Source: Acidobacteriota bacterium
GTDB lineage: Bacteria; Acidobacteriota; Terriglobia; Terriglobales; SCQP01
NCBI GenBank assembly: GCA_027314025.1
Contig: DAHVCP010000038.1
Coordinates: forward strand, 1-42,753
Reading direction: 5' to 3'
DNA length: 42,753 nucleotides
In this document: one piece after another, positions 30,757 to 40,861 of the stretch
Layout of the letters: every line of letters starts with the position of its first letter
How positions within the stretch are numbered: position 1 is the first letter of the stretch
The notes under the pieces: generated by a model
Told to the model about the DNA's origin: nothing
The model's database searches: none
Seen by the model: only the letters and a program-made list of their open reading frames with translations
Made by a program: the position numbers and the translations under genes

Positions 30757-31457
30757 GCGGCGCCGTCCCGGCAGGACTCCAAGGCCCAAAACACGTTTTC
30801 CGTGACCCGCGCGACCGGGTCGGCGCCGTAGATCTGGTGAAAGCAGCTACGGCGGCGGAGATGCTCAATCAACGGCAGTGTGCGCTCCTCGTAGGAGATC
30901 AGGCGCTCGCGAATGACCGCGGGGTCATCATCACGGCGCTGCACCAGCTCCGCCCCGTCCAAGTCACAAAGACCTGGCCGCTGAGGCGGCTGGGAAAAGT
31001 CATTGTAGATGCGTCCGCACTTGGGACACGTCCGCCTTCCGGCCAAACGGCGGTACAGATCATTATAGCCGACAGTTAGATAGACGACAATCGGCCCGCG
31101 GGCGCCGCTCATGCGGCGTTCGGCCAGGAAGGCCAAGAGCCATTCCGCCTGGGGAACGGTACGCGGAAACCCGTCCAAAATGAATCCCTGGCGGCAATCC
31201 GGTTGCTGCAAACGGGGAGCCAGGATGGCACAGACCAGCCGGTCCGGCACCAGCTCGCCGCGCTCCATATATTGGGCTAATTCCCGGCCCTGGGGGGTGT
31301 CGGCGGCGGCGCGAAAAATGTCCCCGGTGGAGATCTGCGGGATTCCGTAATGGGCCACGATGCGCTGCGCCTGGGTGCCTTTGCCCGCGCCGGGGACGCC
31401 GAGCAGGATCACCGGGCCGAGGGAACGGGCGGCGGGAGCGGCGAAGGGCTCAGACAT
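30753..31457 (-). CDS. adk: Adenylate kinase
   Basis: A 234-residue enzyme, AMP + ATP to 2 ADP. P-loop GVPGAGKGTQ (about 20-29), the AMP-binding QISTGDIFRAA, LDGFPRTVPQAEWL, and a LID domain with CPKCGRIYN and, after about 16 residues, CDLDG: a Cys3Asp-type zinc site (Cys-x2-Cys, Cys-x2-Asp). The ATG at 31457 gives MSEPFAAPAARSLGPVILLG; the open frame further upstream is secY antisense shadow. secY lies 75 bases upstream and map overlaps downstream. Confidence 0.97.
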   Translation of the reverse strand: MSEPFAAPAARSLGPVILLGVPGAGKGTQAQRIVAHYGIPQISTGDIFRAAADTPQGRELAQYMERGELVPDRLVCAILAPRLQQPDCRQGFILDGFPRTVPQAEWLLAFLAERRMSGARGPIVVYLTVGYNDLYRRLAGRRTCPKCGRIYNDFSQPPQRPGLCDLDGAELVQRRDDDPAVIRERLISYEERTLPLIEHLRRRSCFHQIYGADPVARVTENVFWALESCRDGAA

Positions 31458-31531
31458 GGGTGCGGAGAAGGGCCAATGACGAACCAGCCAACCGCCGGAG
31501 AGCACCTCCGCCACGGCCGGAACGGCAGCGG

Positions 31532-32941
31532 CTAGACCCACGTGGCGCGCCGTCCGCGAATGCGGGTGGAACGAGCGGTGAAACCCTCGTAGTGGCGCAT
31601 GATCAACTGCGCCTCCACCTGCTGCACCGTATCCATGGCCACGCCGACCACGATCAGCAGCGAGGTGCCGCCGAAATAGAAGTTCACGTTCAAGCCGTTC
31701 AAGAACCACGTGGGCGCGTTCTGGAACCAGGAACCGAGGAACCCGGGCAGGTATTGCAACTGCGTGCCGGCGATCAGGAACTGCGGCAGCAGCGACACCA
31801 ACACCAGGTAGATGCCGCCGACCAAGGTAATGCGCGTCAGGATGGTGTTCAGATATTCGGCGGTGTTCTTGCCCGGCCGGATGCCGGGGATGAAGCCGCC
31901 GTATTTGCGCATGTTGTCGGCGACTTCCACGGGATTGAAGATGATGGAGACGTAAAAATAGGCAAAAAAGATGATGCCTACGCAGTAGATCAGGGAATAA
32001 AGCGGGCGGCCAAAGGCCAGCGCGCCGAAGGCGTGGGACAGCACCGGGCTGTTTTTCACCGCCGGCAGCAGGCTGAACGTCTGCGGAAACGTCATGATGG
32101 AGGCGGCGAAGATGACCGGCATGACGCCGCCGCTGTTGACGCGAATGGGCAGGTGGGTGGACTGGCCTCCCATCAGCTTGCGGCCGACGATGCGCTTGGC
32201 GTATTGCACCGGCACGCGGCGCTCACTGCGCTCGACGAAGACGATGAACGCCACCACCGCCACCATGAAGATGAGCAGCAGGATGACGGCCGGGACGGTC
32301 AGCGGCCCATAGGCGGAGGTCGCCACCTTGGTCCACAGCCCGCCAATGGCGTTGGGCAGCCCGACCACGATGCCGGCGAAGATGAGCAGCGACATGCCGT
32401 TGCCGATGCCGCGCTCGGTGATCTGCTCGCCCAGCCACATCACGAAGACCGCGCCGGCGGTCAGCGTCAACACGGTCATGAAGATGAAGAACGGGCCGGG
32501 ATTGCGGACAAAGCCGGCGCCCTGATAGGTGCTCTTCATCAGCGTGAAGGCGATCATCAGGCCCTGGAACACGGCCAGGATGACGGTGAGGTAGCGGGTG
32601 TACTGGGTAATTTTGCGGCGGCCGAGTTCGCCTTCTTTTTGCAGCTTTTCCAAATAGGGCCAGACCACCGTCATCAGCTCCAGGATGATGGAGGCGGTGA
32701 TGTAGGGCATGATGCCCAGGGCGAAGACGGTCAGGCTGCTGAAGTTGCCGCCGCTGAACATGTTCAGGTAGCCGAGCAGGGTGCCGGCGTTCTGCTTGAA
32801 CCACTGTTGCAGCAGCGCGGTATTGATGCCCGGGGTGGGGATGTGCGCGCCCAGGCGGTAAATCGCCAAAATGAAAAAGGTGAACAGCACCCGCTTGCGC
32901 AGGTCCGGGATCCGGAAGATATTGGCGATGGATTTAAACAT
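31532..32941 (-). CDS. secY: Protein translocase subunit SecY
   Basis: A 469-residue channel protein with ten transmembrane segments. Signatures: RVLFTFFILAIYRLGAHIPTPG (TM1 and plug region), FSGGNFSSLTVFALGIMPYITASIILELM (TM2-TM3), ERGIGNGMSLLIFAGIV, and RRVPVQYAKR followed by IRVNSGGVMPVIFA in the cytoplasmic loop that binds the ribosome. It sits between rplO and adk in the spc operon. ATG at 32941. Confidence 0.98.
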   Translation of the reverse strand: MFKSIANIFRIPDLRKRVLFTFFILAIYRLGAHIPTPGINTALLQQWFKQNAGTLLGYLNMFSGGNFSSLTVFALGIMPYITASIILELMTVVWPYLEKLQKEGELGRRKITQYTRYLTVILAVFQGLMIAFTLMKSTYQGAGFVRNPGPFFIFMTVLTLTAGAVFVMWLGEQITERGIGNGMSLLIFAGIVVGLPNAIGGLWTKVATSAYGPLTVPAVILLLIFMVAVVAFIVFVERSERRVPVQYAKRIVGRKLMGGQSTHLPIRVNSGGVMPVIFAASIMTFPQTFSLLPAVKNSPVLSHAFGALAFGRPLYSLIYCVGIIFFAYFYVSIIFNPVEVADNMRKYGGFIPGIRPGKNTAEYLNTILTRITLVGGIYLVLVSLLPQFLIAGTQLQYLPGFLGSWFQNAPTWFLNGLNVNFYFGGTSLLIVVGVAMDTVQQVEAQLIMRHYEGFTARSTRIRGRRATWV

Positions 32942-32971
32942 AGGCCACTAGGTATCGGGGGCGGCCTGGGC

Positions 32972-33412
32972 TTAGCCGATCAGCTCGACTTTGCCTCCGG
33001 CCCGCTCGATCTTCTCCTTGGCCGCGCGGCTGAAGGCGTGAGCGGTGACGGAGATGGGACGGGTGATTTCGCCCCCGGCTAATATTTTGACCCCATCCTG
33101 GACATGGCGCACGACGCGCCGCTCCAGCAGCAGTTCCGGGGTCACGGCATCCACTCCCAACTCCTCCAAGCGGGACAGGTTGACCTGGGCGAAGCGCTTG
33201 GAAAAGGGGTTGTGGAAGCCGCGCTTCGGCAGGCGGCGGTGGATGGGCATCTGGCCGCCCTCGAAGCCGCGCAGCAGGCGATGGCCGGAACGGGAACGCT
33301 GGCCCTTATGGCCACGGGTGGAGGTTTTGCCGTGGCCGGAGCCCATGCCGCGGCCCACGCGCTTGCGCGCGTGGGTGGCGCCCTTCGGTTTACGGATTTG
33401 ACTGAGATTCAT
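32972..33412 (-). CDS. rplO: 50S ribosomal protein L15
   Basis: A 146-residue protein. The extended N-terminus RKPKGATHARKRVGRGMGSGHGKTSTRGHKGQRSRSG threads into 23S rRNA; FEGGQMPIHRRLPKRGFHN is the family signature and the C-terminal globular part ends AKEKIERAGGKVELIG. Follows rpmD by 5 bases. Confidence 0.98.
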   Translation of the reverse strand: MNLSQIRKPKGATHARKRVGRGMGSGHGKTSTRGHKGQRSRSGHRLLRGFEGGQMPIHRRLPKRGFHNPFSKRFAQVNLSRLEELGVDAVTPELLLERRVVRHVQDGVKILAGGEITRPISVTAHAFSRAAKEKIERAGGKVELIG

Positions 33413-33417
33413 GGCGT

Positions 33418-33630
33418 CTATTCGGCGTCCAAAATGCGGACCAAATGAGGGATCTTCTTGACCATGCCGCGGATGGCGGCATCATCGGGGCGAATCACGA
33501 CCTGACGCAGCTTGGTAAAGCCCAGGCCGCGGACGATGGCCTTTTGCCGCCAGGAGCAGGCGATGGCGCTGCGATAGTACTCGATGCGCAGGGTGGCGCG
33601 GGCGGCGGGAGTGGATTGCTTGGGACTCAT
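33418..33630 (-). CDS. rpmD: 50S ribosomal protein L30
   Basis: A 70-residue protein with the small ferredoxin-like L30 fold: LRIEYYRSAIACSWRQKAIVRGLGFTKLRQVV and MVKKIPHLVRIL. The N-terminus is about 10 residues longer than in E. coli. Seven bases after rpsE. Confidence 0.96.
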   Translation of the reverse strand: MSPKQSTPAARATLRIEYYRSAIACSWRQKAIVRGLGFTKLRQVVIRPDDAAIRGMVKKIPHLVRILDAE

Positions 33631-33637
33631 CGCGACC

Positions 33638-34147
33638 TCAGAGTTCCTGCGCGGCCTTGCCGCGGGAAGCCGCCACGGCCTCGCGGTCGCGCAGTTGGCT
33701 GAGCGCGGCGAAGGTGGCCTTGATGACGTTATGGGGGTTGGTGGTGCCGATGCTCTTGGTCAGCACATTGGCGATGCCGACCGACTCCATCACGGCGCGG
33801 ACGGCACCGCCGGCGATGACGCCGGTGCCTTCGGCGGCGGGCTTCAGCAGCACGCGGCCACTGCCAAAGCGGCCCAACACCTGGTGGGGAATGGTGAGCT
33901 GGCGGCGATGCACGCGAATCAGGTTCTTCTTGGCCGCTTCAATGCCCTTACGGATGGCCTGCGGCACTTCCTTGGCCTTGCCGCTGCCGTAACCGGCGAC
34001 GGAGGCATTGGGGTCGCCGACCACGACCAAGGCGCTGAAGGAAAGATTCTTGCCGCCCTTCACCACCTTGGTGACGCGGTTGATGGAAACCACCTGGTCC
34101 TTGAGCTGATATTGATTAGCGTCGAGCCTTTGGCGAATGACGGGCAT
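33638..34147 (-). CDS. rpsE: 30S ribosomal protein S5
   Basis: A 169-residue protein. The dsRBD-like N-terminal part includes [27 protein letters not shown] and the [25 protein letters not shown] loop, with [26 protein letters not shown] in the C-terminal half. It contributes to decoding fidelity and mRNA unwinding. Between rplR and rpmD. Confidence 0.98.
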   Translation of the reverse strand: MPVIRQRLDANQYQLKDQVVSINRVTKVVKGGKNLSFSALVVVGDPNASVAGYGSGKAKEVPQAIRKGIEAAKKNLIRVHRRQLTIPHQVLGRFGSGRVLLKPAAEGTGVIAGGAVRAVMESVGIANVLTKSIGTTNPHNVIKATFAALSQLRDREAVAASRGKAAQEL

Positions 34148-34162
34148 GGGCAGATGTCCTTG

Positions 34163-34525
34163 TTAAAACCGCAATCCCGCTTCGCGGGCGGCTTCGGCCA
34201 GCGCGCGAACGCGGCCATGATACACGTAACCGCCGCGGTCGAAGACCACGGCTTCGATGCCGGCGCTTTTGGCGGCGGCGGCGATTTGTTGGCCGACGGC
34301 GCGGGCGGCGGCGACGTTATCGGCGGCCGGCGCCTTGGCGCCGGCGGCGCGGCTGCTGGCGGCGGCCAGCACCCGGCCGGTGGAGTCGTCCACCACCTGG
34401 GCGTAGATGAAGCGCAACGAGCGAAAGACGGTGAGGCGGGGCCGCTCCGGGGTGCCGCGCAGGCGGCGGCGGGAACGCTGCTGGCGGGCGCGGCGGCGGT
34501 CGTTCTTGGATTCAGTGACAAACAT
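34163..34525 (-). CDS. rplR: 50S ribosomal protein L18
   Basis: A 120-residue protein. It starts with a basic arm ([29 protein letters not shown]) for 5S rRNA binding, then [20 protein letters not shown], and ends [28 protein letters not shown], the family signature. Spacing of 8 bases to rplF. Confidence 0.98.
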   Translation of the reverse strand: MFVTESKNDRRRARQQRSRRRLRGTPERPRLTVFRSLRFIYAQVVDDSTGRVLAAASSRAAGAKAPAADNVAAARAVGQQIAAAAKSAGIEAVVFDRGGYVYHGRVRALAEAAREAGLRF

Positions 34526-34533
34526 GGCGTCCT

Positions 34534-35073
34534 CTATTTAGCTCCCGTCTTCCCGACCTTCTTCTTCAGCCGCTCGCCGGTGTAGCGCACGCCCTTGTTC
34601 TTGTAGGGATCGGGCGGGCGCAGGGAGCGGAGTTCGGCCGCCACCTGGCCGACGCGCTGGCGATCGGCGCCGCGGACGGTCAGATGCGTCTGGCGGTTGT
34701 CCACGGCGATTTCGACGCCGGGGGGCACGGGATATTCGATGGGGTGGCTGAAGCCCAGGGTCAGCACCAGGGTGGCTTTGCCCTTCAGCTCGGCGCGGAA
34801 CCCCACGCCGATGATATCCAAATCCTTGCTGAAGCCCTGGCTGACGCCGCGGACGGCGTTGGCCACCAGGCTGCGGGCCAAGCCGTGAAATGCAGCTTGG
34901 GAATCATTCTGCCGTTCCGCGAGCAGGACGTCATCCTTCTGGCGGACGGTAATGCCGCGCGGAAGGTCCACCTGCAAATTGCCCTTGGGGCCTTGCACGG
35001 AAACCGCCGTGGGCTGGAGTTGCACCTTGACGCCGGCGGGCACGGGGATGGGTTTACGGCCGATTCTGGACAT
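34534..35073 (-). CDS. rplF: 50S ribosomal protein L6
   Basis: A 179-residue protein with the duplicated L6 fold. N-terminus [17 protein letters not shown]; second repeat has [11 protein letters not shown]-like [16 protein letters not shown] and ends with [28 protein letters not shown], the conserved GKGIRY-type motif. It lies near the factor-binding site. Confidence 0.98.
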   Translation of the reverse strand: MSRIGRKPIPVPAGVKVQLQPTAVSVQGPKGNLQVDLPRGITVRQKDDVLLAERQNDSQAAFHGLARSLVANAVRGVSQGFSKDLDIIGVGFRAELKGKATLVLTLGFSHPIEYPVPPGVEIAVDNRQTHLTVRGADRQRVGQVAAELRSLRPPDPYKNKGVRYTGERLKKKVGKTGAK

Positions 35074-35126
35074 GATCGCTCTCGGGGTGGCTTAGGCTTC
35101 GCTGCGGGCCCGGCTGCCAGGCCTCG

Positions 35127-35528
35127 CTACCAAACTTCGCACAACAATTCGCCGCCCACGCCCATCTTGCGGGCTTCGCGGCCGGTCATGACGCCGCGCG
35201 GCGTGCTCAGAATATTAATGCCCATGCCGCCGAGCACGGGCCGGATGTCGCGGCGGCCGACATAGACGCGGCAGCCGGGCTTGGAAATGCGCTGCAAGTT
35301 GGTGATCACCGGCTGCTCGCCGGCGCCGTATTTCAAATACACGCGCAGTTCTGGCCAGCGCACGCCTTCCTCGTTGATCTTGTAGGAGGCGATATAGCCC
35401 TCATCCTTGAGGATGCGGACGATCTCCAGCTTCAGCTTGGAGATCGGCACGTCCACCTTGGGGTGTCCGGCGCGCACGGCGTTGCGCAAGCGGGTTAAGA
35501 GATCGGCAACGGGATCGGTTAAGCTCAT
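35127..35528 (-). CDS. rpsH: 30S ribosomal protein S8
   Basis: A 133-residue primary 16S-binding protein: [17 protein letters not shown] at the start and [30 protein letters not shown] at the end, the signature that binds helix 21. In enterobacteria it autoregulates the spc operon; no evidence either way here. It follows rpsN by 62 bases. Confidence 0.98.
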   Translation of the reverse strand: MSLTDPVADLLTRLRNAVRAGHPKVDVPISKLKLEIVRILKDEGYIASYKINEEGVRWPELRVYLKYGAGEQPVITNLQRISKPGCRVYVGRRDIRPVLGGMGINILSTPRGVMTGREARKMGVGGELLCEVW

Positions 35529-35590
35529 GCCTTCATTCCTTTGCGGACGGCCGCGCCGAGGCGGCGCGGCCGGACGGCTGCAAATGCCCC

Positions 35591-35776
35591 TTACCAGCTA
35601 GCCTTGGTGACGCCGGGGATCTCTCCGCGCAGGGCCAGGGAGCGGAAGCACAGGCGGCATAGATCAAATTTGCGGTAGACCGCCCGCGGACGGCCGCAGA
35701 GACGGCAGCGGCGGCGCTGGCGGATGGCGTACTTCAAGCGCTTGCGGGTTTTGGCGATACGGGCTGTGGTGGCCAT
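35591..35776 (-). CDS. rpsN: 30S ribosomal protein S14, zinc-binding (type Z)
   Basis: A 61-residue short form with a four-Cys zinc ribbon ([40 protein letters not shown]: Cys24, Cys27, Cys40, Cys43). The short C+ form is standard in non-proteobacterial lineages. No zinc-free duplicate is present in this window. Between rplE (8 bases) and rpsH. Confidence 0.97.
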   Translation of the reverse strand: MATTARIAKTRKRLKYAIRQRRRCRLCGRPRAVYRKFDLCRLCFRSLALRGEIPGVTKASW

Positions 35777-35784
35777 AGTAAACC

Positions 35785-36330
35785 TCAGGCGGCGCGAAAG
35801 GGCATGCCCAGGCGGCGCAACAGCGACCGTCCTTGGTCATCATTGCGCGCGGTGGTGACGATGGTGATGTTCATGCCCTTGGGCTTGTCCACCTTGGAAT
35901 AGTCAATTTCGGGAAAAATCAACTGGTCTTGCAAGCCCAGCGTGTAATTGCCGCGGCCATCGAAGGCCTTGGCGGAAACGCCGCGAAAGTCGCGGACGCG
36001 GGGCAGGGCGACGTTGACCAGCCGGTCGAGAAACTCGAACATGCGATCGCCGCGCAGGGTGACGCAGGTGCCGACCGGCATGCCGGCGCGCAGCTTGAAG
36101 GCGGCGATGCTCTTCTTGGCGCGGGTGACGATGGGCTTCTGCCCGCAGATGGCCGCCAGCTCGGCCACCGCGCCGTCCATCAGCTTGGCGTTCTGGGTGG
36201 CTTCGCCGACGCCCATGTTGACGACGATCTTATGGAGTTTGGGCACCGCCATGCGGTTGCGCACGGCGAACTCCTCCATCAGCGCCGGGGCGACTTCCTG
36301 GTTATATTTTTCGCGCAGTCTCGCGGCCAT
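35785..36330 (-). CDS. rplE: 50S ribosomal protein L5
   Basis: A 181-residue 5S rRNA-binding protein at the central protuberance. Signatures: [61 protein letters not shown], and [23 protein letters not shown] near the C-terminus. Ten bases after rplX. Confidence 0.98.
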   Translation of the reverse strand: MAARLREKYNQEVAPALMEEFAVRNRMAVPKLHKIVVNMGVGEATQNAKLMDGAVAELAAICGQKPIVTRAKKSIAAFKLRAGMPVGTCVTLRGDRMFEFLDRLVNVALPRVRDFRGVSAKAFDGRGNYTLGLQDQLIFPEIDYSKVDKPKGMNITIVTTARNDDQGRSLLRRLGMPFRAA

Positions 36331-36339
36331 GGGGTTCTC

Positions 36340-36654
36340 CTAGTCCAGGCTCCGTTTGCATTTGCGGCAGCTGCGGAAACGCCCGCCTTCGGGCTTGACG
36401 CCATGGGTCAAGCGGGTGGGGCCGCATTCCGGGCAGACCAGCATCAGATTGGAGATATGGATCGGCGACTCATGCTCGGCGATGCCGCCCTTGATTTGCT
36501 TGTCGGGGTTGGCGCGGGTGTGGCGCTTGACCATCATCACGTGCTCCACCAGGGCACGATGCTCCTCGGGGAATACCCGCAGCACCTTGCCCTGCCGCCC
36601 CTTGTCGCGCCCGGCGAGGACGCGGACGGTGTCGTTTTTGCGGATGTCGGGCAT
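36340..36654 (-). CDS. rplX: 50S ribosomal protein L24 with a four-Cys C-terminus
   Basis: A 104-residue protein with the KOW motif (DTVRVLAGRDKGRQGKVLRVFPEEHRALVE, about 8-37). The C-terminus reads LVCPECGPTRLTHGVKPEGGRFRSCRKCKRSLD, two CxxC pairs forming a plausible zinc ribbon; many L24 proteins keep only one pair. L24 initiates 50S assembly. The ATG overlaps the rplN stop as TAATG. Confidence 0.97.
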   Translation of the reverse strand: MPDIRKNDTVRVLAGRDKGRQGKVLRVFPEEHRALVEHVMMVKRHTRANPDKQIKGGIAEHESPIHISNLMLVCPECGPTRLTHGVKPEGGRFRSCRKCKRSLD

Positions 36655-37022
36655 TACAGAACCTCCGGGGCGAGCGAAACGATCTTCAAGAACTTGCGGT
36701 CGCGCAGCTCGCGGGCGACGGGGCCGAAGACGCGGGTGCCGACCGGCTCCCCGGCATCGTTGATCAGCACGCCGGCGTTCTGGTCGAAGCGGATATAGGT
36801 GCCGTCGCGGCGGCGATGTTCCTTGCGGGTGCGGACGATGACCACCTTCACCACCGTGCCCTTCTTGGCCTGGCCGTCGGGGCTGGCTTCCTTGACGGCG
36901 GCGGTGACCACGTCGCCGAGGCCGGCACGCAGGCCGGTATGGCCGCCGAGGGGCAGAATCATCTGCAGCTTGCGGGCGCCGCTATTGTCGGCGACGTCGA
37001 GGATGGAACGCATCTGGACCAT
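36654..37022 (-). CDS. rplN: 50S ribosomal protein L14
   Basis: A 122-residue five-stranded barrel protein: [22 protein letters not shown] at the start, [28 protein letters not shown] in the middle and [26 protein letters not shown] at the end. Three bases after rpsQ. It forms intersubunit bridges with 16S rRNA. Confidence 0.98.
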   Translation of the reverse strand: MVQMRSILDVADNSGARKLQMILPLGGHTGLRAGLGDVVTAAVKEASPDGQAKKGTVVKVVIVRTRKEHRRRDGTYIRFDQNAGVLINDAGEPVGTRVFGPVARELRDRKFLKIVSLAPEVL

Positions 37023-37025
37023 GGG

Positions 37026-37430
37026 TTATCGCTCCGGGGCCGCCTCCGGCGGGTTCGGCGCGGCCCCCCCGGCGGCGCGCAGCCGGCGGGTGTCGCGGTG
37101 CAGTTCCTCTTCTCCGACCGCCGCCGCCAATTCCTCGCGCGTGGGCAGCTGCGCGCCGCGGCGCAGCACTTCCACCAGCCGCCAGCGCTTCAGGCGGCTG
37201 AGCGGGCGGGTTTCGGCGATGCGCACCACGTCGCCGATATGGCACTCCTGCCGCTCGTCATGGGCGTAGAATTTGCGCCGCTTGGTGATGCCGCGGCGAT
37301 ACAGCGGGTGCGCGGTGCGCAGCGTCACCTCGACGACGATGGTCTTGGCCATCTTGTTGGAAACCACGGCGCCGATTTTTTCATTGCGGCGCCCGCGGCT
37401 CGGGGTCTCGGGTGCGGAGGTCTGGGCCAT
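37026..37430 (-). CDS. rpsQ: 30S ribosomal protein S17 with C-terminal extension
   Basis: About 134 residues against the usual 80-90. The OB-fold core is [78 protein letters not shown] (about 12-90). A roughly 45-residue tail follows, containing [24 protein letters not shown] and a Pro/Ala end. A GTG immediately precedes the ATG, which I prefer as start. The tail is absent from model S17 proteins. Confidence 0.95.
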   Translation of the reverse strand: MAQTSAPETPSRGRRNEKIGAVVSNKMAKTIVVEVTLRTAHPLYRRGITKRRKFYAHDERQECHIGDVVRIAETRPLSRLKRWRLVEVLRRGAQLPTREELAAAVGEEELHRDTRRLRAAGGAAPNPPEAAPER

Positions 37431-37437
37431 CACTTCC

Positions 37438-37656
37438 CTACTTTCCTTCCTTGGCGGCCACCGCCAGGTGGCGCTCGGTGCGCAAGGTCTCTACCCGGGC
37501 CACGTCGCGGCGCAGCTCGCGCAACTTTTTCAGGCTCTCGGCGTTGCCCATCGCCATTTGGAACTTCAGGCGGAACAACTGGTCGCGGCTGTCTTGCTCC
37601 CGGGCCAGCAGCTCCGGGTCGCCCATCTGGCGGAGTTTGTCCATCGCTTTGCTCAT
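37438..37656 (-). CDS. rpmC: 50S ribosomal protein L29
   Basis: A 72-residue helical hairpin protein: [62 protein letters not shown] shows the [15 protein letters not shown]-type signature. ATG 37656 is preceded by AGGAG nine bases upstream; the frame open further 5' is rplP shadow. It lies next to the tunnel exit and helps dock SRP and trigger factor. Confidence 0.97.
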   Translation of the reverse strand: MSKAMDKLRQMGDPELLAREQDSRDQLFRLKFQMAMGNAESLKKLRELRRDVARVETLRTERHLAVAAKEGK

Positions 37657-37666
37657 GGCGGATCTC

Positions 37667-38083
<417 letters not shown>

Positions 38084-38104
38084 GGCTGCATTTTCCTCGC
38101 CGGC

Positions 38105-38782
38105 CTAAAACGCCGCGCCCACGGCCGGCCGCGACGGGGCGGGCGTCTGCCGCCGCCGCGACAGGATCTCGCCCTGATAGGTCCAGGCCTTGACGCCAAT
38201 GACCCCGTAGGTGGTGCGGGCCTCGGCGAAGCCGTAATCAATGTTGGCGCGCAGGGTGTGCAGCGGCAGGCGGCCCTGCAAGTACCACTCCGAGCGGGCG
38301 ATCTCGGCGCCGTTCAAGCGGCCGGAGACGCGCACCTTGATCCCCTTGCAGCCGAAGCGCATGGCGCTGTCCACCGCCTTGCGCATCGCGCGGCGGAAGG
38401 CGACGCGCTTTTCCAGCTGCAGCGCGATGGATTCGGCGACCAACTGGGCGTCCAGTTCCGGCTTGTGTACTTCCTGGATGTCAATGAAGACCTCGCGCTG
38501 CGTGGCCTTCTGCAACTCGGCCTTCAGCTTCTCGATCTCCGAGCCCTTGCGCCCGATGATGATGCCGGGGCGGGAGGTGTGGATCACTACCCGCAGCTTG
38601 CTGCCCGGACGGGTGATCTCGATGGAACTGACGCCGGCGGCGCGCAGCCGGCTCTTCAGGTTGTCGCGCAGCTTGACGTCTTCCAGCAGCAGGCGGCCGT
38701 AGTCCTTGGTGGCGAACCACTGGCTTTTCCAGGGCTTGACCACCCCGAGCCGGAATCCATAGGGATGAACTTTTTGTCCCAT
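38105..38782 (-). CDS. rpsC: 30S ribosomal protein S3
   Basis: A 225-residue protein at the mRNA entry. It starts [14 protein letters not shown]; a type II KH domain carries [24 protein letters not shown] with the GRKG loop (about 73-76). The C-terminal domain has [60 protein letters not shown]. Confidence 0.98.
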   Translation of the reverse strand: MGQKVHPYGFRLGVVKPWKSQWFATKDYGRLLLEDVKLRDNLKSRLRAAGVSSIEITRPGSKLRVVIHTSRPGIIIGRKGSEIEKLKAELQKATQREVFIDIQEVHKPELDAQLVAESIALQLEKRVAFRRAMRKAVDSAMRFGCKGIKVRVSGRLNGAEIARSEWYLQGRLPLHTLRANIDYGFAEARTTYGVIGVKAWTYQGEILSRRRQTPAPSRPAVGAAF

Positions 38783-38805
38783 AAATGTGTTGCCTTCCCG
38801 GGCCG

Positions 38806-39414
38806 CTAGCTGCCCGATTTGCCGCCTCCGCTCTTATTGCCCGGCTTGCTGGCGGCGCCGCCGCGCCGCGGCTTGGCGGCGCCGGCCTTGGGCTTGGCCG
38901 CGGTTCTGGATTTAGGCTTGGCCGCGGCTTGGCGCTTCGGCGCCGTCTTGGCCCGTCCCGGCGGCTTGGCGGCGGGTTTTCTTGCCCGGGCCGGCGGCGC
39001 CGGTTTGCGCCGCGCCGGCGGCGCGGCGGCGGCGGGTGCGGCTGCGGCAGGCTCGACCTCCTGGCGCAGGCTGGGCTGCGCGCGGTCGGCGACATGGATG
39101 GCGATGTGCGCCAGCCGCCGCTGATAGCGATAGGCCCGTCCCATCGGCGCCGGGCGGATGCGCTTCTGCCGCGGGCCGTCATTGACGTAGGCGCGGACCA
39201 CCTGTAGGTCATCCACGTCCAACTGGTCGTCCTTCTGCGTGGCGTTCGCGATGGCCGAGCGCAGTACCTTGGCCACCTCATGGGCGATGCGCTTGCGCGT
39301 CACCGCCAGCAACTCCAGCGCCTCGCCCGCCTGGCGGCCGCGGATCAGATCCACCACCAGCCGGGCTTTTTGCGGCGAAACCCGCACGAACCGCGATTCA
39401 GCTCTGCTCTCCAT
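38806..39414 (-). CDS. rplV: 50S ribosomal protein L22 with long basic C-terminal tail
   Basis: A 202-residue protein; L22 is normally about 110. The core (1-112) has [19 protein letters not shown], the helix [10 protein letters not shown] and the tunnel-lining loop [29 protein letters not shown]. From about residue 113 a 90-residue low-complexity tail follows, dominated by Ala, Lys, Pro and Arg (runs such as [20 protein letters not shown] and [20 protein letters not shown]). It is probably disordered and nucleic-acid-binding. It is in frame to a proper stop 23 bases before rpsC, so it is not an assembly error from this evidence. Confidence 0.95.
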   Translation of the reverse strand: MESRAESRFVRVSPQKARLVVDLIRGRQAGEALELLAVTRKRIAHEVAKVLRSAIANATQKDDQLDVDDLQVVRAYVNDGPRQKRIRPAPMGRAYRYQRRLAHIAIHVADRAQPSLRQEVEPAAAAPAAAAPPARRKPAPPARARKPAAKPPGRAKTAPKRQAAAKPKSRTAAKPKAGAAKPRRGGAASKPGNKSGGGKSGS

Positions 39415-39429
39415 GTCCTCGCTCCGCGC

Positions 39430-39723
39430 CTAGCGCGCCACTCCCGCGGTTTTCTCCGCCGCCGCCTTGGAGGCGTGGCCCTTGAAGGTGCGGGTTGGGG
39501 CAAACTCCCCCAGCTTGTGCCCGACCATGTTCTCGGTGACGTAGACGGGAATGAACTTGCGCCCGTTATGCACCGCGATGGTATGGCCCACGAACTCCGG
39601 CGCCACGGTGGAGCGGCGGGACCAGGTTTTGATCACCTTCTTCTCGTTGCGCGTGTTCAGGTCCACGATGCGCTTCAGCAGCGGCGCATCCACGAACGGC
39701 CCCTTCTTGACCGACCTCGGCAT
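39430..39723 (-). CDS. rpsS: 30S ribosomal protein S19
   Basis: A 97-residue head protein: [75 protein letters not shown] 39723 overlaps the rplB stop by one base (TAATG). The open frame further upstream is rplB shadow. Confidence 0.98.
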   Translation of the reverse strand: MPRSVKKGPFVDAPLLKRIVDLNTRNEKKVIKTWSRRSTVAPEFVGHTIAVHNGRKFIPVYVTENMVGHKLGEFAPTRTFKGHASKAAAEKTAGVAR

Positions 39724-40550
39724 TAGGATTTCTTCCTCCGCCCGACGATAAAGCGGTCGGTGCGCTTGTTGTTGCGGGTCTTGTAACCGCGCGTCGGCTG
39801 GCCCCATGGGGTGACCGGGTTGCGGCCGCCGCTGGTCTTGCCCTCGCCGCCGCCATGGGGATGGTCCACGGGATTCATGGACACGCCGCGGTTGACCGGG
39901 CGGCGCCCCAGCCAGCGAACGCGCCCGGCCTTGCCATAGGTGACGTTCTCGTGCTCGGCGTTGCCCACGGCGCCGATGGTAGCCATGCAGGCGGTGAGCA
40001 CGCGACGCGTTTCGCCGGACGGCAGCTTGAGCAGGGCATAGGCGCCCTCCTTGGAAATCAGCTGCGCCGAGCCTCCGGCCGAACGCACCATCTGCGCACC
40101 TTTGCCGGGGCGCAGCTCGACGTTGTGCACCGTCGTGCCCGGGGGTATATCCTTCAGCGCCAGCGCGTTGCCGGTGACGATATCGGCGCCCGGGCCGCTG
40201 CTGACCACCGCGCCCACCTTGAGGCCAGCCGGCTGAAGAATGTAGCGGCGCTCGCCGTCGCGGTATTTCAGCAGGGCGATGCGGGCGCTGCGGTTGGGAT
40301 CGTATTCGATGCTCTCCACCACGGCCGGAATGCCCGCCTTGTCGCGCTTGAAGTCAATGCGGCGGTACTGGCGCTTGTGGCCGCCGCCGCGGTGCCAGAT
40401 GGTCAGGTCCCCTTGCGCGCGGCGGCCGCCGGTTTTCTTCAACGGCTCGACCAGCGGCTTGTAGGGACGGGAGCGGGAAATATCCTCGCTGCGGTTGACC
40501 GTCTGGTAGCGGCGCGTCGGCGTGGTGGGGCGGAATGTCTTGATGGCCAT
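39723..40550 (-). CDS. rplB: 50S ribosomal protein L2
   Basis: A 275-residue protein near the peptidyl transferase centre: [14 protein letters not shown] start, [17 protein letters not shown], and the C-terminal [35 protein letters not shown] with the conserved His of the HPHGGGEG loop. ATG 40550 is 3 bases after rplW; the open frame continuing upstream is not used. Confidence 0.98.
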   Translation of the reverse strand: MAIKTFRPTTPTRRYQTVNRSEDISRSRPYKPLVEPLKKTGGRRAQGDLTIWHRGGGHKRQYRRIDFKRDKAGIPAVVESIEYDPNRSARIALLKYRDGERRYILQPAGLKVGAVVSSGPGADIVTGNALALKDIPPGTTVHNVELRPGKGAQMVRSAGGSAQLISKEGAYALLKLPSGETRRVLTACMATIGAVGNAEHENVTYGKAGRVRWLGRRPVNRGVSMNPVDHPHGGGEGKTSGGRNPVTPWGQPTRGYKTRNNKRTDRFIVGRRKKS

Positions 40551-40552
40551 GG

Positions 40553-40846
40553 CTAGACGTTCTCCCCGTACTCGGGCATCTTTTCGCCCGCGCGCAACTT
40601 GATGTACGCCTTCTTCCAATCCGGCTTATAGCCGCTGAACCGGCCGCGGCGGCGTTCCTTGCCCGCCAGCGCCATGGTGCGCACGCTCTCGACCTTCACC
40701 TTGAAGATGTCCTGCACGGCTTCCCGGATCTCGACCTTGGTGGCGTTCGGGGCCACCTCGAACACGAGCGTTCGGCCGTTTTCCTTGACCGCCAGGCCCT
40801 TTTCCGTGATGATCGGGCGGCGGATGATTTGATATCGGTTGCGCAT
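40553..40846 (-). CDS. rplW: 50S ribosomal protein L23
   Basis: A 97-residue tunnel-exit protein: [76 protein letters not shown] shows the whole family pattern. It docks SRP, trigger factor and SecY at the ribosome. Confidence 0.98.
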   Translation of the reverse strand: MRNRYQIIRRPIITEKGLAVKENGRTLVFEVAPNATKVEIREAVQDIFKVKVESVRTMALAGKERRRGRFSGYKPDWKKAYIKLRAGEKMPEYGENV

Positions 40847-40861
40847 GGCCGGTTCCTGATC

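Noticed and set aside
31460-33082. 540-codon + strand frame opposite secY and rplO
   Set aside because: Antisense of two well-identified genes; rich in His/Asp/Gln with no recognisable fold.
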